DNA of 64,000 bases from Methylophilus sp. TWE2 (lineage in GTDB: Bacteria > Pseudomonadota > Gammaproteobacteria > Burkholderiales > Methylophilaceae): NCBI RefSeq assembly GCF_001183865.1, contig NZ_CP012020.1, forward strand, positions 2,103,839 through 2,167,838, given 5' to 3'. Of the stretch, positions 27,337 to 37,971 are shown piece after piece. The position numbers and the translations under genes are program-made. Each line of letters opens with the position of its first letter. Position 1 is the first letter of the stretch. Below the pieces are notes generated by a model. The model saw nothing but the letters and a program-made list of their open reading frames with translations. It was not told the origin of the DNA and made no database searches.

Positions 27337-28649
27337 TGAAAAGATTACTCACCCTCCTGCTACCGGCCATTGTATTTGCGCTGAGTACAACATCTACAGC
27401 ATTATTGGCCGCAGAGAAAGCACCTATTGAGAAGATGGACCGTATTATTGCGGTCGTTGACCAATCCGTGATTACGGAAAGGGAACTGCTGGGCCGTATG
27501 GAATCGGTGAAGGCACAAATGATCAAGAAAGGTGTGGAGGTACCACCGGACGATATCTTGCAGAAACAGATTCTGGAGCGTCTGATTGTGGATAGCCTGC
27601 AGCTGCAACTGGCAGCCCAAACCGGCATCAAGGTGGATGACGCACAGCTGGACAAAACCATAGACCGGATTGCAGAACAAAATAACCTGACCTTGCCAGC
27701 CTTTAAAAAAGCGCTGGAAGAGGATGGCATGAAGTTTTACAAATTCCGTGAAGATATCCGCAATGATATTATTCTGGCCCGCCTGCGGGAGCGCGACGTG
27801 GACAACAAGGTCAATATTTCTGAGGCCGAAATTGACAACTACCTGAGCACCCAGGAGAAAGAAGGCGACCTGGATGAGTTCAATATCTCGCAAATATTGA
27901 TCCGCTTGCCTGAAGACAGCTCTCCGGAAGATATCCAGAAAGCCAGAACCCGCACTGAACAGGTGATCAAGGCTTTGTCTGAAGGCATGAGTTTTGAAAA
28001 AGCATCAGCCAACTTTTCAGATGCGCCCAATGCACTGGATGGCGGCGCGCTGGGCTGGCGTAGTGGCCAGCAAATGCCTCCAGAATTTCTGGAGCTGATC
28101 AAAACGCTGCAAGTCGGTGGCGTCTCACGCCCGTTCCGTAGCGGTAATGGGGTGCATATCCTCAAACTGAATGAGAGACGCGCCGGTACCAGCACCCTGA
28201 TTGTCGAGCAAACCCATGTACGTCATATCTTGCTCAAGCCAAATGAAGTGCTCTCCGACAAAGAGGCCAAGCAGAAAATTGAAGGCATCAAGGAGCGTAT
28301 AGACCACGGCACACCATTCCAGGATATGGCACGCCAATATTCTGATGACGGCAGCGCCTCGAATGGCGGCGATTTAGGCTGGATCAGCCCAGGTGACACG
28401 GTGCCTGTATTCGAAAAAACCATGGCTGAGTTAGCCATTAATGAAGTCAGCGCACCTATCCGCAGTCAATTCGGCTGGCATGTGATCCAGGTGCTGGAAC
28501 GCCGTAAACAGGACATGTCCAAAGAGTCCAAACGTCTGAAGGCGCGCCAGGAAATCCGTGCGCGCAAAGCTGAAGAGGCCTATAACGAGTGGATACATGA
28601 ACTGCGTGACAAAGCCTTTGTCGAGCTGCGGTTAGAAGACAAATTCTAA
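27333..28649 (+). CDS. surA: Periplasmic chaperone / peptidyl-prolyl isomerase SurA
   Basis: A 438-residue outer-membrane-protein chaperone. A signal peptide (MMKRLLTLLLPAIVFALSTT to about residue 27) precedes the SurA N-terminal domain with IIAVVDQSVITERELLGRM. Two parvulin domains follow: the first around NISQILIRLPE, the second beginning VRHILLKPNEV with GGDLGWISPGDTVPVFEKTM. A C-terminal helix closes the fold. It escorts LptD and porins through the periplasm, which fits its place immediately after lptD (4-bp overlap). Confidence 0.96.
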   Translation: MMKRLLTLLLPAIVFALSTTSTALLAAEKAPIEKMDRIIAVVDQSVITERELLGRMESVKAQMIKKGVEVPPDDILQKQILERLIVDSLQLQLAAQTGIKVDDAQLDKTIDRIAEQNNLTLPAFKKALEEDGMKFYKFREDIRNDIILARLRERDVDNKVNISEAEIDNYLSTQEKEGDLDEFNISQILIRLPEDSSPEDIQKARTRTEQVIKALSEGMSFEKASANFSDAPNALDGGALGWRSGQQMPPEFLELIKTLQVGGVSRPFRSGNGVHILKLNERRAGTSTLIVEQTHVRHILLKPNEVLSDKEAKQKIEGIKERIDHGTPFQDMARQYSDDGSASNGGDLGWISPGDTVPVFEKTMAELAINEVSAPIRSQFGWHVIQVLERRKQDMSKESKRLKARQEIRARKAEEAYNEWIHELRDKAFVELRLEDKF

Positions 28650-28652
28650 CGA

Positions 28653-29651
28653 ATGAACCACTTACCGCGCATTGCGATTACTGCTGGCGAACCCGCCGGT
28701 GTTGGCCTGGATATTTGCGTTAAGCTCGCCCACACGGCAACGCCTGCGGCCCTGGTTGTCCTGGCAGATCCACAAGCCTTGCAGGCCCGGGCTTCACAGT
28801 TAGGCTTACCTGTAAGAATAACGCCTTACACAGAAAACCTCATACCGCATGCCGGTGACGGTCATTTAACTGTGTTACCAGTGGCCACAGCCGTCCCCGT
28901 GGTCGCAGGTGCGCTCAATCAAAATAACAGTATTGCCGTATTAAACATGCTGGATCGCGCTTTATCTGGCTGCCAGTCTGGCGAATTTGATGCCATGGTC
29001 ACGGCCCCCGTGCATAAAGGCATTATCAACGATGCCGGGATCTCTTTTAGCGGCCACACAGAATATCTGGCAGAAAAAACCCATGCCGAACAAGTGGTGA
29101 TGATGCTGGTTGGCGGAGGTATGCGGGTGGCGCTCGCGACCACGCATTTGCCACTGACTCAGGTCAGTCAGGCCATTACCGCCAGTGCACTCACCACCAC
29201 CATACGCATCCTGCATCACGACCTGGTGCACAAATTCGGTATCGGCCAACCACGTATCTATGTAGCAGGACTCAACCCACACGCAGGGGAAAATGGCTAT
29301 CTGGGCACAGAAGAAATTGAAACAATTAACCCGGTGCTAGACCAGCTTCGTGCAGAAGGCATGCAACTGATCGGTGCCCTGCCTGCAGATACCATGTTTT
29401 CGCAAAAAAACCTGGCGCAAGCCGATGCCTTCCTGGCCATGTACCATGACCAGGGCTTGAGCGTCCTCAAACATGCCAGCTTTGGCGAAGGCGTCAATGT
29501 CACGCTAGGACTACCGATTATCCGTACATCCGTCGATCACGGCACCGCCCTGGATATTGCCGGTAGCGGCAAAGCTGACATAGGCAGCATGCTCAGCGCC
29601 ATCCAGCTTGCCATCGATTTGTCAGTGTCACGCCATACAAAGAATTCATGA
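28653..29651 (+). CDS. pdxA: 4-hydroxythreonine-4-phosphate dehydrogenase
   Basis: A 332-residue enzyme of pyridoxal 5'-phosphate synthesis (DXP-dependent route). PdxA signatures are RIAITAGEPAGVGLDI, VTAPVHKGIINDAG, FSGHTEYLAE, GLNPHAGENGYLGTEE and AMYHDQGLSVLKHASFGEGV, with the zinc-binding histidines in SGHTE, NPHAGE and YHDQG. It begins 3 bp after surA and overlaps rsmA by 4 bp (ATGA), the classic surA-pdxA-rsmA order. Confidence 0.96.
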   Translation: MNHLPRIAITAGEPAGVGLDICVKLAHTATPAALVVLADPQALQARASQLGLPVRITPYTENLIPHAGDGHLTVLPVATAVPVVAGALNQNNSIAVLNMLDRALSGCQSGEFDAMVTAPVHKGIINDAGISFSGHTEYLAEKTHAEQVVMMLVGGGMRVALATTHLPLTQVSQAITASALTTTIRILHHDLVHKFGIGQPRIYVAGLNPHAGENGYLGTEEIETINPVLDQLRAEGMQLIGALPADTMFSQKNLAQADAFLAMYHDQGLSVLKHASFGEGVNVTLGLPIIRTSVDHGTALDIAGSGKADIGSMLSAIQLAIDLSVSRHTKNS

Positions 29652-30412
29652 AACATATCGCCAAGAAAAAATTTGGTCAGAACTTCCTCATTGACCAGGG
29701 TATTATCCAAAGCCTGATCAATGCCATCCACCCGCAAGCGGATGACGTGATGGTGGAAATCGGGCCTGGCCTCGGTGCAATGACGCAGCCCTTGATTAAA
29801 CATCTGGATCATCTGCATGTCGTGGAAATTGACCGTGACATTATCCAGTGGATGCAAGGATTTTACCCGCCCAAGAAAATCACCATTCACAATTCTGACG
29901 TATTGAAATTTAACTTCGCTACCCTTGGGGATCACATACGCGTCGTTGGCAATTTACCGTATAACATTTCCAGTCCTATCCTGTTCAAGCTGCTGGAAAA
30001 CACGGCGCAGATCATAGACATGCACTTTATGCTGCAAAAAGAAGTGGTGGAGCGAATGGTGGCAGAACCGTCGAGCCCGGAATATGGGCGTTTGTCCGTT
30101 ATGCTGCAATACCGCCTGCAAATGGAATATCTGGTCACCGTCCCACCAGAAGCTTTTGACCCCGCGCCCAAGGTCGAGTCTGCCTTTGTACGCTGCGTGC
30201 CTTATGCAACACTGCCCTATCCCGCCAAAGATGAAGGTCTGTTTGCCAAAGTGGTCACGGCAGCCTTTGGCCAGCGGCGTAAAACCTTGCGCAATACGCT
30301 GAAAGGACTGCTGGATGATGCCGGATTTGCCGCCCTTGGCATCAATCCACAATTGCGTGCAGAAAACCTGGGGGTGGCCGAATTTGTCGCCATCAGTAAT
30401 TATCTTGCTTAA
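29648..30412 (+). CDS. rsmA: 16S rRNA (adenine1518/1519-N6)-dimethyltransferase
   Basis: A 254-residue KsgA-family SAM methyltransferase that dimethylates two adjacent adenines near the 3' end of 16S rRNA. KKKFGQNFLIDQGIIQSLI is the family N-terminus, MVEIGPGLGAMTQPL is the SAM motif I, and VVGNLPYNISSPILFKLL is the catalytic NLPY motif. The usual C-terminal helical domain is complete. It ends the lptD operon, 65 bp before adk. Confidence 0.96.
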   Translation: MKHIAKKKFGQNFLIDQGIIQSLINAIHPQADDVMVEIGPGLGAMTQPLIKHLDHLHVVEIDRDIIQWMQGFYPPKKITIHNSDVLKFNFATLGDHIRVVGNLPYNISSPILFKLLENTAQIIDMHFMLQKEVVERMVAEPSSPEYGRLSVMLQYRLQMEYLVTVPPEAFDPAPKVESAFVRCVPYATLPYPAKDEGLFAKVVTAAFGQRRKTLRNTLKGLLDDAGFAALGINPQLRAENLGVAEFVAISNYLA

Positions 30413-30429
30413 CCTGATTTAAAGTTTAG

Positions 30430-31131
<702 letters not shown>

Positions 31132-31149
31132 GCCACCGTTGTAAATAAC

Positions 31150-31177
31150 AAAAAGCCCGCAATCGCGGGCTTTTTTG
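31150..31177. terminator. Bidirectional terminator between adk and the FecA-like gene
   Basis: AAAAAGCCCGC, loop AATC, GCGGGCTTTTTT. The GC-rich stem has an A run on one side and a T run on the other, serving both convergent genes. Confidence 0.92.
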
Positions 31178-31197
31178 TTCTAATGCGATGCAGCGCG

Positions 31198-33441
31198 TTA
31201 GAAGTCGTAGCGAATACCAGCAAAGACCTGACGCTGACGTCCTGCCACCATCCCGTCCACGCGGCTGGCCAGATACTCACGATCACCCAGATTGTAGGCA
31301 CTGGCAAAGTAAGTCAGATTACTTCCTACAGGCTTGTAATTCACCGTTGCATTAATCAGTGCATAGGATGGAATCTTGCCTGTCACACCTGCAAGAACGC
31401 CTGAGACACCACTCCCATCATAATCAATCGCCTCTGGTCGCCCGGCCCTGAAAGCGACATCTTCCTGCTGTTCACTGACATAATCCACTCCAATACGTGC
31501 ATCCAACCCGACTGGATGCTGATAGCCGAAATTAATGGATGCCAAATGTTTAGGTGCGTATGGCAAGCGGTCTCCACTGAAAATATCAGCGCCCGCATTC
31601 GTTTTCTTAAATTTGGCGGTAAACAAGTTAGTGTAGGACCCTGAAATATAGATGTTATGACTGGTCTCTAAAATTTTTCCAAAATCTACTCTACCTGCAA
31701 ACTCAATACCGGATTGTTGCGACTCACCACCGTTAATGAATGATCCTTGTGTGGGGCCTGCAACCACGATGTCTTCAAATACGGTGTGGAACAAGGTCGA
31801 TTCAAGTGTGACACCTTTGAAATAGTTGGAACGAAAGCCAAGCTCCCAGTTGGTGCTTTCTTCAGGCTTTGTATTCACGGCAACCGCGGTATTCGCACCG
31901 CCCGGGGCAAAAATATCACGGTCAGGTCTCGGTGGCGCAAACCCTTTGTGCACGCCGGCAAATACAGTGGTGTTTTGAATACCGTTCCAAGTCAAGCCAA
32001 AGCCCGGCAATAGCTTGCTCTGGTTGTTGGTAGCGTCTGATTGCGGGTTGTTTTGTGGCTGCCCTTCGGCGCGTCTAATATCGGTTTTGATGCGAATATC
32101 TTCGAATCTCAAACCAGGCGTAAAGGTCCAGTCTCCGGCATAAAAAGTGTTCTGTGCATAATAAGACTTAGCTTCAACATTGGTAAAAATCTGTTCGCGA
32201 TGCCCTGTTCCGCCATTCACATTTTCAAATGTTTTAGCGAATGACAGGCTTTGGAATCGTGGGTCTGCACCTCGATACTGATTACGCTCAATATCTTCTC
32301 TGTGGTATCTAAAACCAATAACGGCATTACTTTCTATCCCAAAAAGACTATGTTGGATATCAAGCCTGGGTTCAATCCCCCAGTATTCAAAATCACGCGG
32401 GCGCCAGCGTCCACCACAAGAAATAGAGTTTGCAACAGTTGCAGATGTACCACAGCGATCAAGCTCTGATCTGCCAGGAACGGCTGATGTGCCCGGCGCG
32501 TTTATTTGCCTGAATGAGGCTCGCTCAGAATCAGCATAGTAAGCTTGCGTAGAGAGTTTGACCTGTTGATTGATTTGAAAAAGATGCTGTAACTGAAATG
32601 TTTTACGTTCATGCTGAAAAACATCACGGTCACCCGTTGGCGCCTGATACTTGTTCTCGTTATATTCCACTAGTCCCAAACCGGTTTCTGAGACATGCGA
32701 ATCCTCGCGGAAATAACTAGCCTTGGCAATCAACGTATGCCTGTCTGAGAGGTTTAATTGGCCCTTGGCGGTGTATTCCTGAATCTCAAAGTCGTGATTG
32801 TCACGAATACCATCGCCTTTCTTATGCAAGGCATCAATCATCAGGCCACCGCGCTCGTCACCAGCGCCAATCGTGCCATAGAGACTGGTAAAGTCATTGT
32901 TACCAACTGTCGCTTGAACATTGCCATGTACTTGACCATCCGTTGGCACTGGCCGGGTCACAAAATTGATCATACCGCCTACCGTTTGCGGGCCGTATAA
33001 AATCTGGCCAGATCCTTTAACAACCTCAATGCGCTGCACACGCTCAAGTGGTGTGGTGTAATGCGCGGCAGGGTCGCCGTACGGTGCCAAAAACAGAGGC
33101 ATACCATCTTCCATCAACAACGTACGGGCAGTCCGTCTTGGGTTCAAGCCTCGAATACCAATATTCACACCCAGGCCAAATGTATTTTCCCCCACTACGT
33201 TCACGCCAGGGACATTGTTTAATGCTTCCTGTACAGAAAACGGCCGACGTTCCTCTAACGCTTTTTCATCAACGAGATAGTATGAACCCGGCACCGATTC
33301 CAATCTATCCGGCAAGATACCTTTCACCATTACCGGCGGCACATCCAGCGTGGCATCCTGCCGCTCTTTTTCCTCAGCAAACACCTCCATGGCTGGATTA
33401 AACGCCAATACGGTTGCCATCAATATGCTTTGTTTTTTCAT
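31198..33441 (-). CDS. TonB-dependent receptor, FecA-like
   Basis: A 747-residue outer-membrane gated channel. The start is ATG 33441 (MKKQSILMATVLAFNPAMEVFA, a signal peptide), with AGAGG upstream; the longer frame to 33507 is discarded. There is no N-terminal STN signalling domain, so it does not drive a sigma cascade itself. The plug contains IRGLNPRRTARTLLMEDGMP, APYGDP and YGPQTVGGMINFVTR, which closely follow E. coli FecA. The C-terminus ends with VFAGIRYDF, a terminal beta strand with aromatic residue. The likely ligand is ferric citrate or another siderophore; ligand assignment is tentative. Confidence 0.88.
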   Translation of the reverse strand: MKKQSILMATVLAFNPAMEVFAEEKERQDATLDVPPVMVKGILPDRLESVPGSYYLVDEKALEERRPFSVQEALNNVPGVNVVGENTFGLGVNIGIRGLNPRRTARTLLMEDGMPLFLAPYGDPAAHYTTPLERVQRIEVVKGSGQILYGPQTVGGMINFVTRPVPTDGQVHGNVQATVGNNDFTSLYGTIGAGDERGGLMIDALHKKGDGIRDNHDFEIQEYTAKGQLNLSDRHTLIAKASYFREDSHVSETGLGLVEYNENKYQAPTGDRDVFQHERKTFQLQHLFQINQQVKLSTQAYYADSERASFRQINAPGTSAVPGRSELDRCGTSATVANSISCGGRWRPRDFEYWGIEPRLDIQHSLFGIESNAVIGFRYHREDIERNQYRGADPRFQSLSFAKTFENVNGGTGHREQIFTNVEAKSYYAQNTFYAGDWTFTPGLRFEDIRIKTDIRRAEGQPQNNPQSDATNNQSKLLPGFGLTWNGIQNTTVFAGVHKGFAPPRPDRDIFAPGGANTAVAVNTKPEESTNWELGFRSNYFKGVTLESTLFHTVFEDIVVAGPTQGSFINGGESQQSGIEFAGRVDFGKILETSHNIYISGSYTNLFTAKFKKTNAGADIFSGDRLPYAPKHLASINFGYQHPVGLDARIGVDYVSEQQEDVAFRAGRPEAIDYDGSGVSGVLAGVTGKIPSYALINATVNYKPVGSNLTYFASAYNLGDREYLASRVDGMVAGRQRQVFAGIRYDF

Positions 33442-33515
33442 GCGTACACCCTCTTCTGTCCTTGTTGTTATCAAAAAACGCACAATCACCAGCAACATTG
33501 GTGCCAAAGCTATCG

Positions 33516-33535
33516 CAGTAATATTTATCTTACTG
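33516..33535. promoter_or_regulatory. CAGTAA-N8-TTACTG inverted repeat
   Basis: A 6-bp perfect inverted repeat about 75 bp upstream of the FecA-like start, in AT-rich DNA. A metal-responsive operator is possible; it does not match the Fur box well. Confidence 0.35.
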
Positions 33536-33570
33536 TTTTAATTAAAACAAATTATATTTATGAATATATT

Positions 33571-33641
33571 AATCAACTCTCAAGGCGGGTTGATGGCGGG
33601 TTGATATCAACCACACTTATGCCGATTGCAGCATATCAACC
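33571..33641. promoter_or_regulatory. Cluster of GGTTGAT/ATCAACC half sites
   Basis: Two direct copies of GCGGGTTGAT end in a perfect 14-bp palindrome GGTTGATATCAACC (33599-33612). A further ATATCAACCAC (33633-33643) repeats its right half, and a weaker ATCAACT lies at 33571. The array between two divergent genes looks like a multi-site operator. No regulator is assigned. Confidence 0.5.
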
Positions 33642-33745
33642 ACCAATCGCGTGAATCCTTCCTAGAGTGACGGTTAACTCAAAACATGCCCATGCGTTCT
33701 CGGGTATAATCAAGGCTTCTATTTAGTTACGTTCAAGCCAAGCAC

Positions 33746-36361
33746 ATGCAACAGCAGTATCCATTCAAAGAAGTCGAACAACAGGCACAACAACATTGGG
33801 AGTCGAATCTCAGCTTTCAGGCCAAGACTGATAGCAACAAACCCAAATACTATTGCCTGTCCATGTTCCCCTACCCTAGTGGAAAACTGCATATGGGGCA
33901 TGTACGCAACTACACCATTGGTGACGTGTTAAGCCGCTACCACCACATGAAAGGCTTTAATGTGTTGCAGCCCATGGGCTGGGATGCGTTTGGCCTGCCT
34001 GCTGAAAATGCGGCTATCCAGAACAGCGTGCCGCCCGCGCAATGGACATATGACAACATTGCCTATATGCGCAAGCAGCTTAAATCGCTGGGGTTTGCCA
34101 TCGACTGGAGCCGTGAGCTGGCCACCTGCCAGCCTGATTACTACAAGTGGAACCAATGGCTATTTTTACGCATGCTGGAAAAAGGCATTGCCTACAAAAA
34201 AACCCAGGTCGTGAACTGGGATCCAGTAGACCAGACAGTACTCGCCAACGAGCAGGTGATTGATGGCCGTGGCTGGCGGACGGGCGCCGTGGTCGAAAAA
34301 CGTGAAATCCCCGGCTACTATCTCAACATCACTGGTTACGCCCAGCAACTGCTGGATGACCTGGACAAACTACCAGGTTGGCCAGAGCGTGTGAAAACCA
34401 TGCAGGCCAACTGGATAGGCAAGAGCGTGGGTGTGCGCTTTGCCTTTACGCACGATATCAAAAACAGTGACAACCAGTTAATTGATGACGGCAAACTGTG
34501 GGTATTCACCACGCGTGCCGACACCATCATGGGCGTCACTTTCTGTGCGGTGGCCGCTGAGCATCCGCTCTCCACGCATGCGGCGCAAAACAACCCGGCG
34601 CTACAAGCCTTTATTGAAAAATGCAAGCAAGGCTCAGTCATGGAAGCCGACATGGCGACCATGGAAAAAGAAGGCATGGACACAGGCCTGACCGTTGCGC
34701 ACCCGATCACAGGTGAGCAAGTGCCTGTCTGGGTGGGCAACTATGTGCTCATGACCTACGGCGAAGGTGCCGTGATGGCCGTGCCTGCGCACGATGAGCG
34801 TGATTTTGGCTTTGCCAAGAAATACAACTTGCCGATCAAACAAGTGATTAGCGTGGTCGGCCAGGAGTTTGACCTCGCTGGCTGGCAAGAGTGGTACGGC
34901 GACAAAACCAAAGGCGTGTGCATCCATTCCGGCAAATACAATGACCTGAACTACGCTGAAGCAGTTGAGGCTGTGGCTGCTGATCTGGCAGAAAAAAATC
35001 TGGGCGGCAAGCAGACCAACTGGCGCCTGCGCGACTGGGGAGTGTCCCGTCAGCGTTACTGGGGCTGCCCGATTCCGATTATTCACTGCGATGACTGTGG
35101 CGATGTACCGGTCCCTGATGATCAGCTGCCAGTCAAATTGCCGGAAGACTGCGTGCCGGATGGCTCAGGCAATCCGCTCAACAAGCGCCAGGACTTCTTG
35201 AACTGTGCCTGCCCCAAGTGCGGCAAGCCAGCCAAGCGTGAAACTGACACCATGGATACCTTTGTGGATTCCAGCTGGTACTACGCGCGCTATGCCTCAG
35301 GCTTTAGCGACACTGCCATGGTCGATGCACAAACCAACCACTGGATGCCAGTAGACCAGTATATTGGCGGTATTGAACACGCCATTTTGCATCTGCTCTA
35401 CTCCCGCTTCTGGAGCAAGGTCATGCGCGACCTGGGCCTTGTCAACTACGACGAACCATTCGCCAACCTGCTGACGCAAGGCATGGTGCTCAACCATATT
35501 TTTTCACGTCGTACCGCCAAAGGCGGCATTGAATACTTTGCGCCGGAAGAAGTGCAACTGGTACAAGACGAAAACGGCAAAATCACGGGTGCCAAACTGG
35601 TAGCCGATGGCTCAGCCATTGATTACCAGGGCATAGGTACCATGTCCAAGTCCAAGCGTAACGGCGTAGATCCGCAATCACTTATCGAGCAATACGGTGC
35701 CGATACCGCCCGTTTCTTCATGATGTTTGCCGCGCCGCCAGAGCAAACCCTGGAGTGGTCAGACAGTGGCGTGGAAGGTTCACACCGCTTCCTGAAACGT
35801 GTATGGAATTTTGGCTACGCCTTGGCAGACATTCAACCAGCCGATATGCCAACCAAGCTCACGGGCGAACTCGCCAATCACAGGCGTGAAATCCACAGCG
35901 TGCTCAAACAAGCCAACATTGACTTGGCCAAGCTGCAATTCAACACGGTCGCTTCTGCATGCATGAAAATCCTCAACACGCTGGAAAAAGTGCAGAAAGA
36001 AGCTGAAAAAGACTGGCAAGCCGTGGCCTTTGAAGGTTACAGCATCCTGCTGCGCGTGCTGTCACCGATTGCGCCACATATCACACAAGTCATGTGGCAA
36101 AGCCTGAAATTGGGCACGGATATCCTGACTGCCAAATGGCCAGAACCGGCCAACTCTGCCTTGGTGCAGGATGAAGTCGAATACGTGGTGCAGGTCAACG
36201 GCAAATTGCGCGGTAGCATCAGCATCCCCAAAAGCATGGCCAAAGAACAGATTGAAGCCACCGCCGTCAACCAGGACTTTGTACAGAAATTTCTCAATGA
36301 AGGCAGTGTGAAGAAAATCATTGTGGTGCCTAACAAGCTGATTAATATTGTGGTGGCTTAA
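33746..36361 (+). CDS. leuS: Leucyl-tRNA synthetase
   Basis: An 871-residue class I aminoacyl-tRNA synthetase. The HIGH-type motif is in [12 protein letters not shown] (about 48) and KMSKS appears as TMSKSKRNG (MSKSK at 633-637). The CP1 editing domain lies between about 220 and 420, with [11 protein letters not shown] and the conserved [17 protein letters not shown] zinc-like CPKCGKPA element is present. It is the first gene of leuS-lptE-holA, a conserved proteobacterial order. Confidence 0.97.
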   Translation: MQQQYPFKEVEQQAQQHWESNLSFQAKTDSNKPKYYCLSMFPYPSGKLHMGHVRNYTIGDVLSRYHHMKGFNVLQPMGWDAFGLPAENAAIQNSVPPAQWTYDNIAYMRKQLKSLGFAIDWSRELATCQPDYYKWNQWLFLRMLEKGIAYKKTQVVNWDPVDQTVLANEQVIDGRGWRTGAVVEKREIPGYYLNITGYAQQLLDDLDKLPGWPERVKTMQANWIGKSVGVRFAFTHDIKNSDNQLIDDGKLWVFTTRADTIMGVTFCAVAAEHPLSTHAAQNNPALQAFIEKCKQGSVMEADMATMEKEGMDTGLTVAHPITGEQVPVWVGNYVLMTYGEGAVMAVPAHDERDFGFAKKYNLPIKQVISVVGQEFDLAGWQEWYGDKTKGVCIHSGKYNDLNYAEAVEAVAADLAEKNLGGKQTNWRLRDWGVSRQRYWGCPIPIIHCDDCGDVPVPDDQLPVKLPEDCVPDGSGNPLNKRQDFLNCACPKCGKPAKRETDTMDTFVDSSWYYARYASGFSDTAMVDAQTNHWMPVDQYIGGIEHAILHLLYSRFWSKVMRDLGLVNYDEPFANLLTQGMVLNHIFSRRTAKGGIEYFAPEEVQLVQDENGKITGAKLVADGSAIDYQGIGTMSKSKRNGVDPQSLIEQYGADTARFFMMFAAPPEQTLEWSDSGVEGSHRFLKRVWNFGYALADIQPADMPTKLTGELANHRREIHSVLKQANIDLAKLQFNTVASACMKILNTLEKVQKEAEKDWQAVAFEGYSILLRVLSPIAPHITQVMWQSLKLGTDILTAKWPEPANSALVQDEVEYVVQVNGKLRGSISIPKSMAKEQIEATAVNQDFVQKFLNEGSVKKIIVVPNKLINIVVA

Positions 36362-36376
36362 ACTAAGGAGCGAACG

Positions 36377-36886
36377 TTGCTGCGAATACTCAAGCATAAG
36401 AGTCTGGCTGTCTGGTTGAGCATGCTGGCATTGTCAGTCATGCTCACTGCTTGCGGTTTCCATTTACGTCAACCGTCGCCCATTGCGTTTAAAACCATTC
36501 ACATTAAAGGCACAACGCAGATCAACAAGGCACTCCAAACCGCACTGACCGAGCAAGGGGTCAAAGTGGTTGCAGATCCTCAAGATGCTGAACTGCAACT
36601 GGAGCTGCTTAAGGAAGAAAACGAACAGCGCATTCTGTCTTTAAGCGGTACCGGTGTGGTGCGGGAATACGAACTGTACTATCGCGTGCAATACCGTACC
36701 AAAATGACTGAAGAAGCCGTGTGGGCCTTACCCCTGATCATGGAAGGCCGTCGTGACTATACCTATAACGACGCCAACTTGCTGGCCAAACAAGCCGAAC
36801 AAAAGCTGCTGACAGAGAGCATGCAAACCGATGTGCTCAATGGCATTCTGCGTCGCCTCTCTGCGCTGAAAAAAGCGCCGCAATAA
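36377..36886 (+). CDS. lptE: LPS-assembly lipoprotein LptE
   Basis: A 169-residue outer-membrane lipoprotein that plugs the LptD barrel. The lipobox is LTAC, with the lipidated cysteine at residue 26, followed by GFHLRQPSP, the typical LptE start. The initiation codon is TTG at 36377: AAGGAG (36365-36370) sits 6 nt upstream, and the next in-frame ATG would cut into the signal peptide. It lies between leuS and holA, as in E. coli, and is the partner of LptD at 24907. Confidence 0.92.
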   Translation: MLRILKHKSLAVWLSMLALSVMLTACGFHLRQPSPIAFKTIHIKGTTQINKALQTALTEQGVKVVADPQDAELQLELLKEENEQRILSLSGTGVVREYELYYRVQYRTKMTEEAVWALPLIMEGRRDYTYNDANLLAKQAEQKLLTESMQTDVLNGILRRLSALKKAPQ

Positions 36887-36888
36887 AC

Positions 36889-37923
36889 ATGCGCATCCAG
36901 GCAGCGCAACTGGCTCAACACCTGCCGCCGAGACAACACTTGTTTGTGCTGGCGGGTGACGAGCCGCTCTCCATCACCGAAGCTCTAGACCAGATTCGTG
37001 CCGCGGCGCGCCAGCAGGGTGCCCAGGAGCGCGCCAGTTTTACGGTAGAACGCTACTTTAATTGGGGACAAGTCACCCAGTTCCTGCAAAGCTTTTCGCT
37101 GTTTGCCGAGCAACGTATCCTCGAAATCAATATTCCCACTGGCAAACCCGGCGTGGAGGGCGCCAAAGCCTTGCAACAACTGGCTGAACTGCCTGCCGCT
37201 GATACCACGACTATCATCACCCTGCCCGCGCCAGACCGCGACATGACCAGCAGCGCCTGGTATGAAGCGCTGTCACAGCATGGCGTGTTACTGGTGCTCA
37301 ACCAGGTGCCACTGGCGCAATTACCGGAGTGGATTGCGCAACGCCTGGCCATGCAACAGCAAACGGCAGATGAAGCTTCGCGCCGTTTTATTGCCGAACA
37401 GGTGGAAGGTAATTTACTCGCCGCGCATCAGGAAATCCAAAAGCTGGGCCTGCTCTATCCGCCAGGCCCCTTGTCTGAAGATGCCATCAGGCTATGCGTA
37501 CTCAATGTGGCGCGTTTCGATGTCTCGCAGCTGGGTGAAGCCATGCTGCAAGGCGACCAGAGCAGGGTCATGCGCATCATTGAAGGCCTGCGTGAAGAAG
37601 GCGAAACCGCCGTCGCCGTCATGAACCCGCTGGTCTGGTTATTCCGCCCGCTCTTGCAGGTACGCCTCGCCATGCAAAACGGCCTGGCCGCGCAAGCTGC
37701 CATGAGCCAGGCCCGGTTATTTGGTGACCGCCAGATACTGGTGAAACGCGCATTGGAATTTTTACCGCAAAAACATATCGAAGCTGCTTTGCAAAAATTG
37801 TCAGACATAGACCGCATGGCAAAAGGCGTAGGCGATGGCGATGCCTGGCTTGAGCTCTCCCGCCTCTGCAGCGGCATTGCGCGCATGGCAGCCAACAAAT
37901 CTGCCAGGGCCAGGGCGCGTTAA
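36889..37923 (+). CDS. holA: DNA polymerase III delta subunit
   Basis: A 344-residue clamp-loader subunit that opens the beta sliding clamp. The N-terminal HolA fold includes HLFVLAGDEPLSITEALDQIR, and a YFNWGQVTQFLQSFSLFAEQ segment contains the clamp-binding helix region. The C-terminal domain includes VAVMNPLVWLFRPLLQVR. It begins 2 bp after lptE, so the two are tightly coupled. Normal family length. Confidence 0.95.
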   Translation: MRIQAAQLAQHLPPRQHLFVLAGDEPLSITEALDQIRAAARQQGAQERASFTVERYFNWGQVTQFLQSFSLFAEQRILEINIPTGKPGVEGAKALQQLAELPAADTTTIITLPAPDRDMTSSAWYEALSQHGVLLVLNQVPLAQLPEWIAQRLAMQQQTADEASRRFIAEQVEGNLLAAHQEIQKLGLLYPPGPLSEDAIRLCVLNVARFDVSQLGEAMLQGDQSRVMRIIEGLREEGETAVAVMNPLVWLFRPLLQVRLAMQNGLAAQAAMSQARLFGDRQILVKRALEFLPQKHIEAALQKLSDIDRMAKGVGDGDAWLELSRLCSGIARMAANKSARARAR

Positions 37924-37971
37924 CACTCAGACAATTTGGGCCACATCGGGTTTAGGATAGAATAAGAAGTT

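Larger units (their letters stand above)
33442..33745. other. Divergent region between the FecA-like gene and leuS
   Basis: About 300 AT-rich bp carrying the promoters of both genes. It holds an inverted repeat near the receptor gene (33516-33535), a cluster of GGTTGAT half sites (33571-33641), and a TATAAT at 33705-33710, which is probably the leuS -10 box. Confidence 0.6.
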
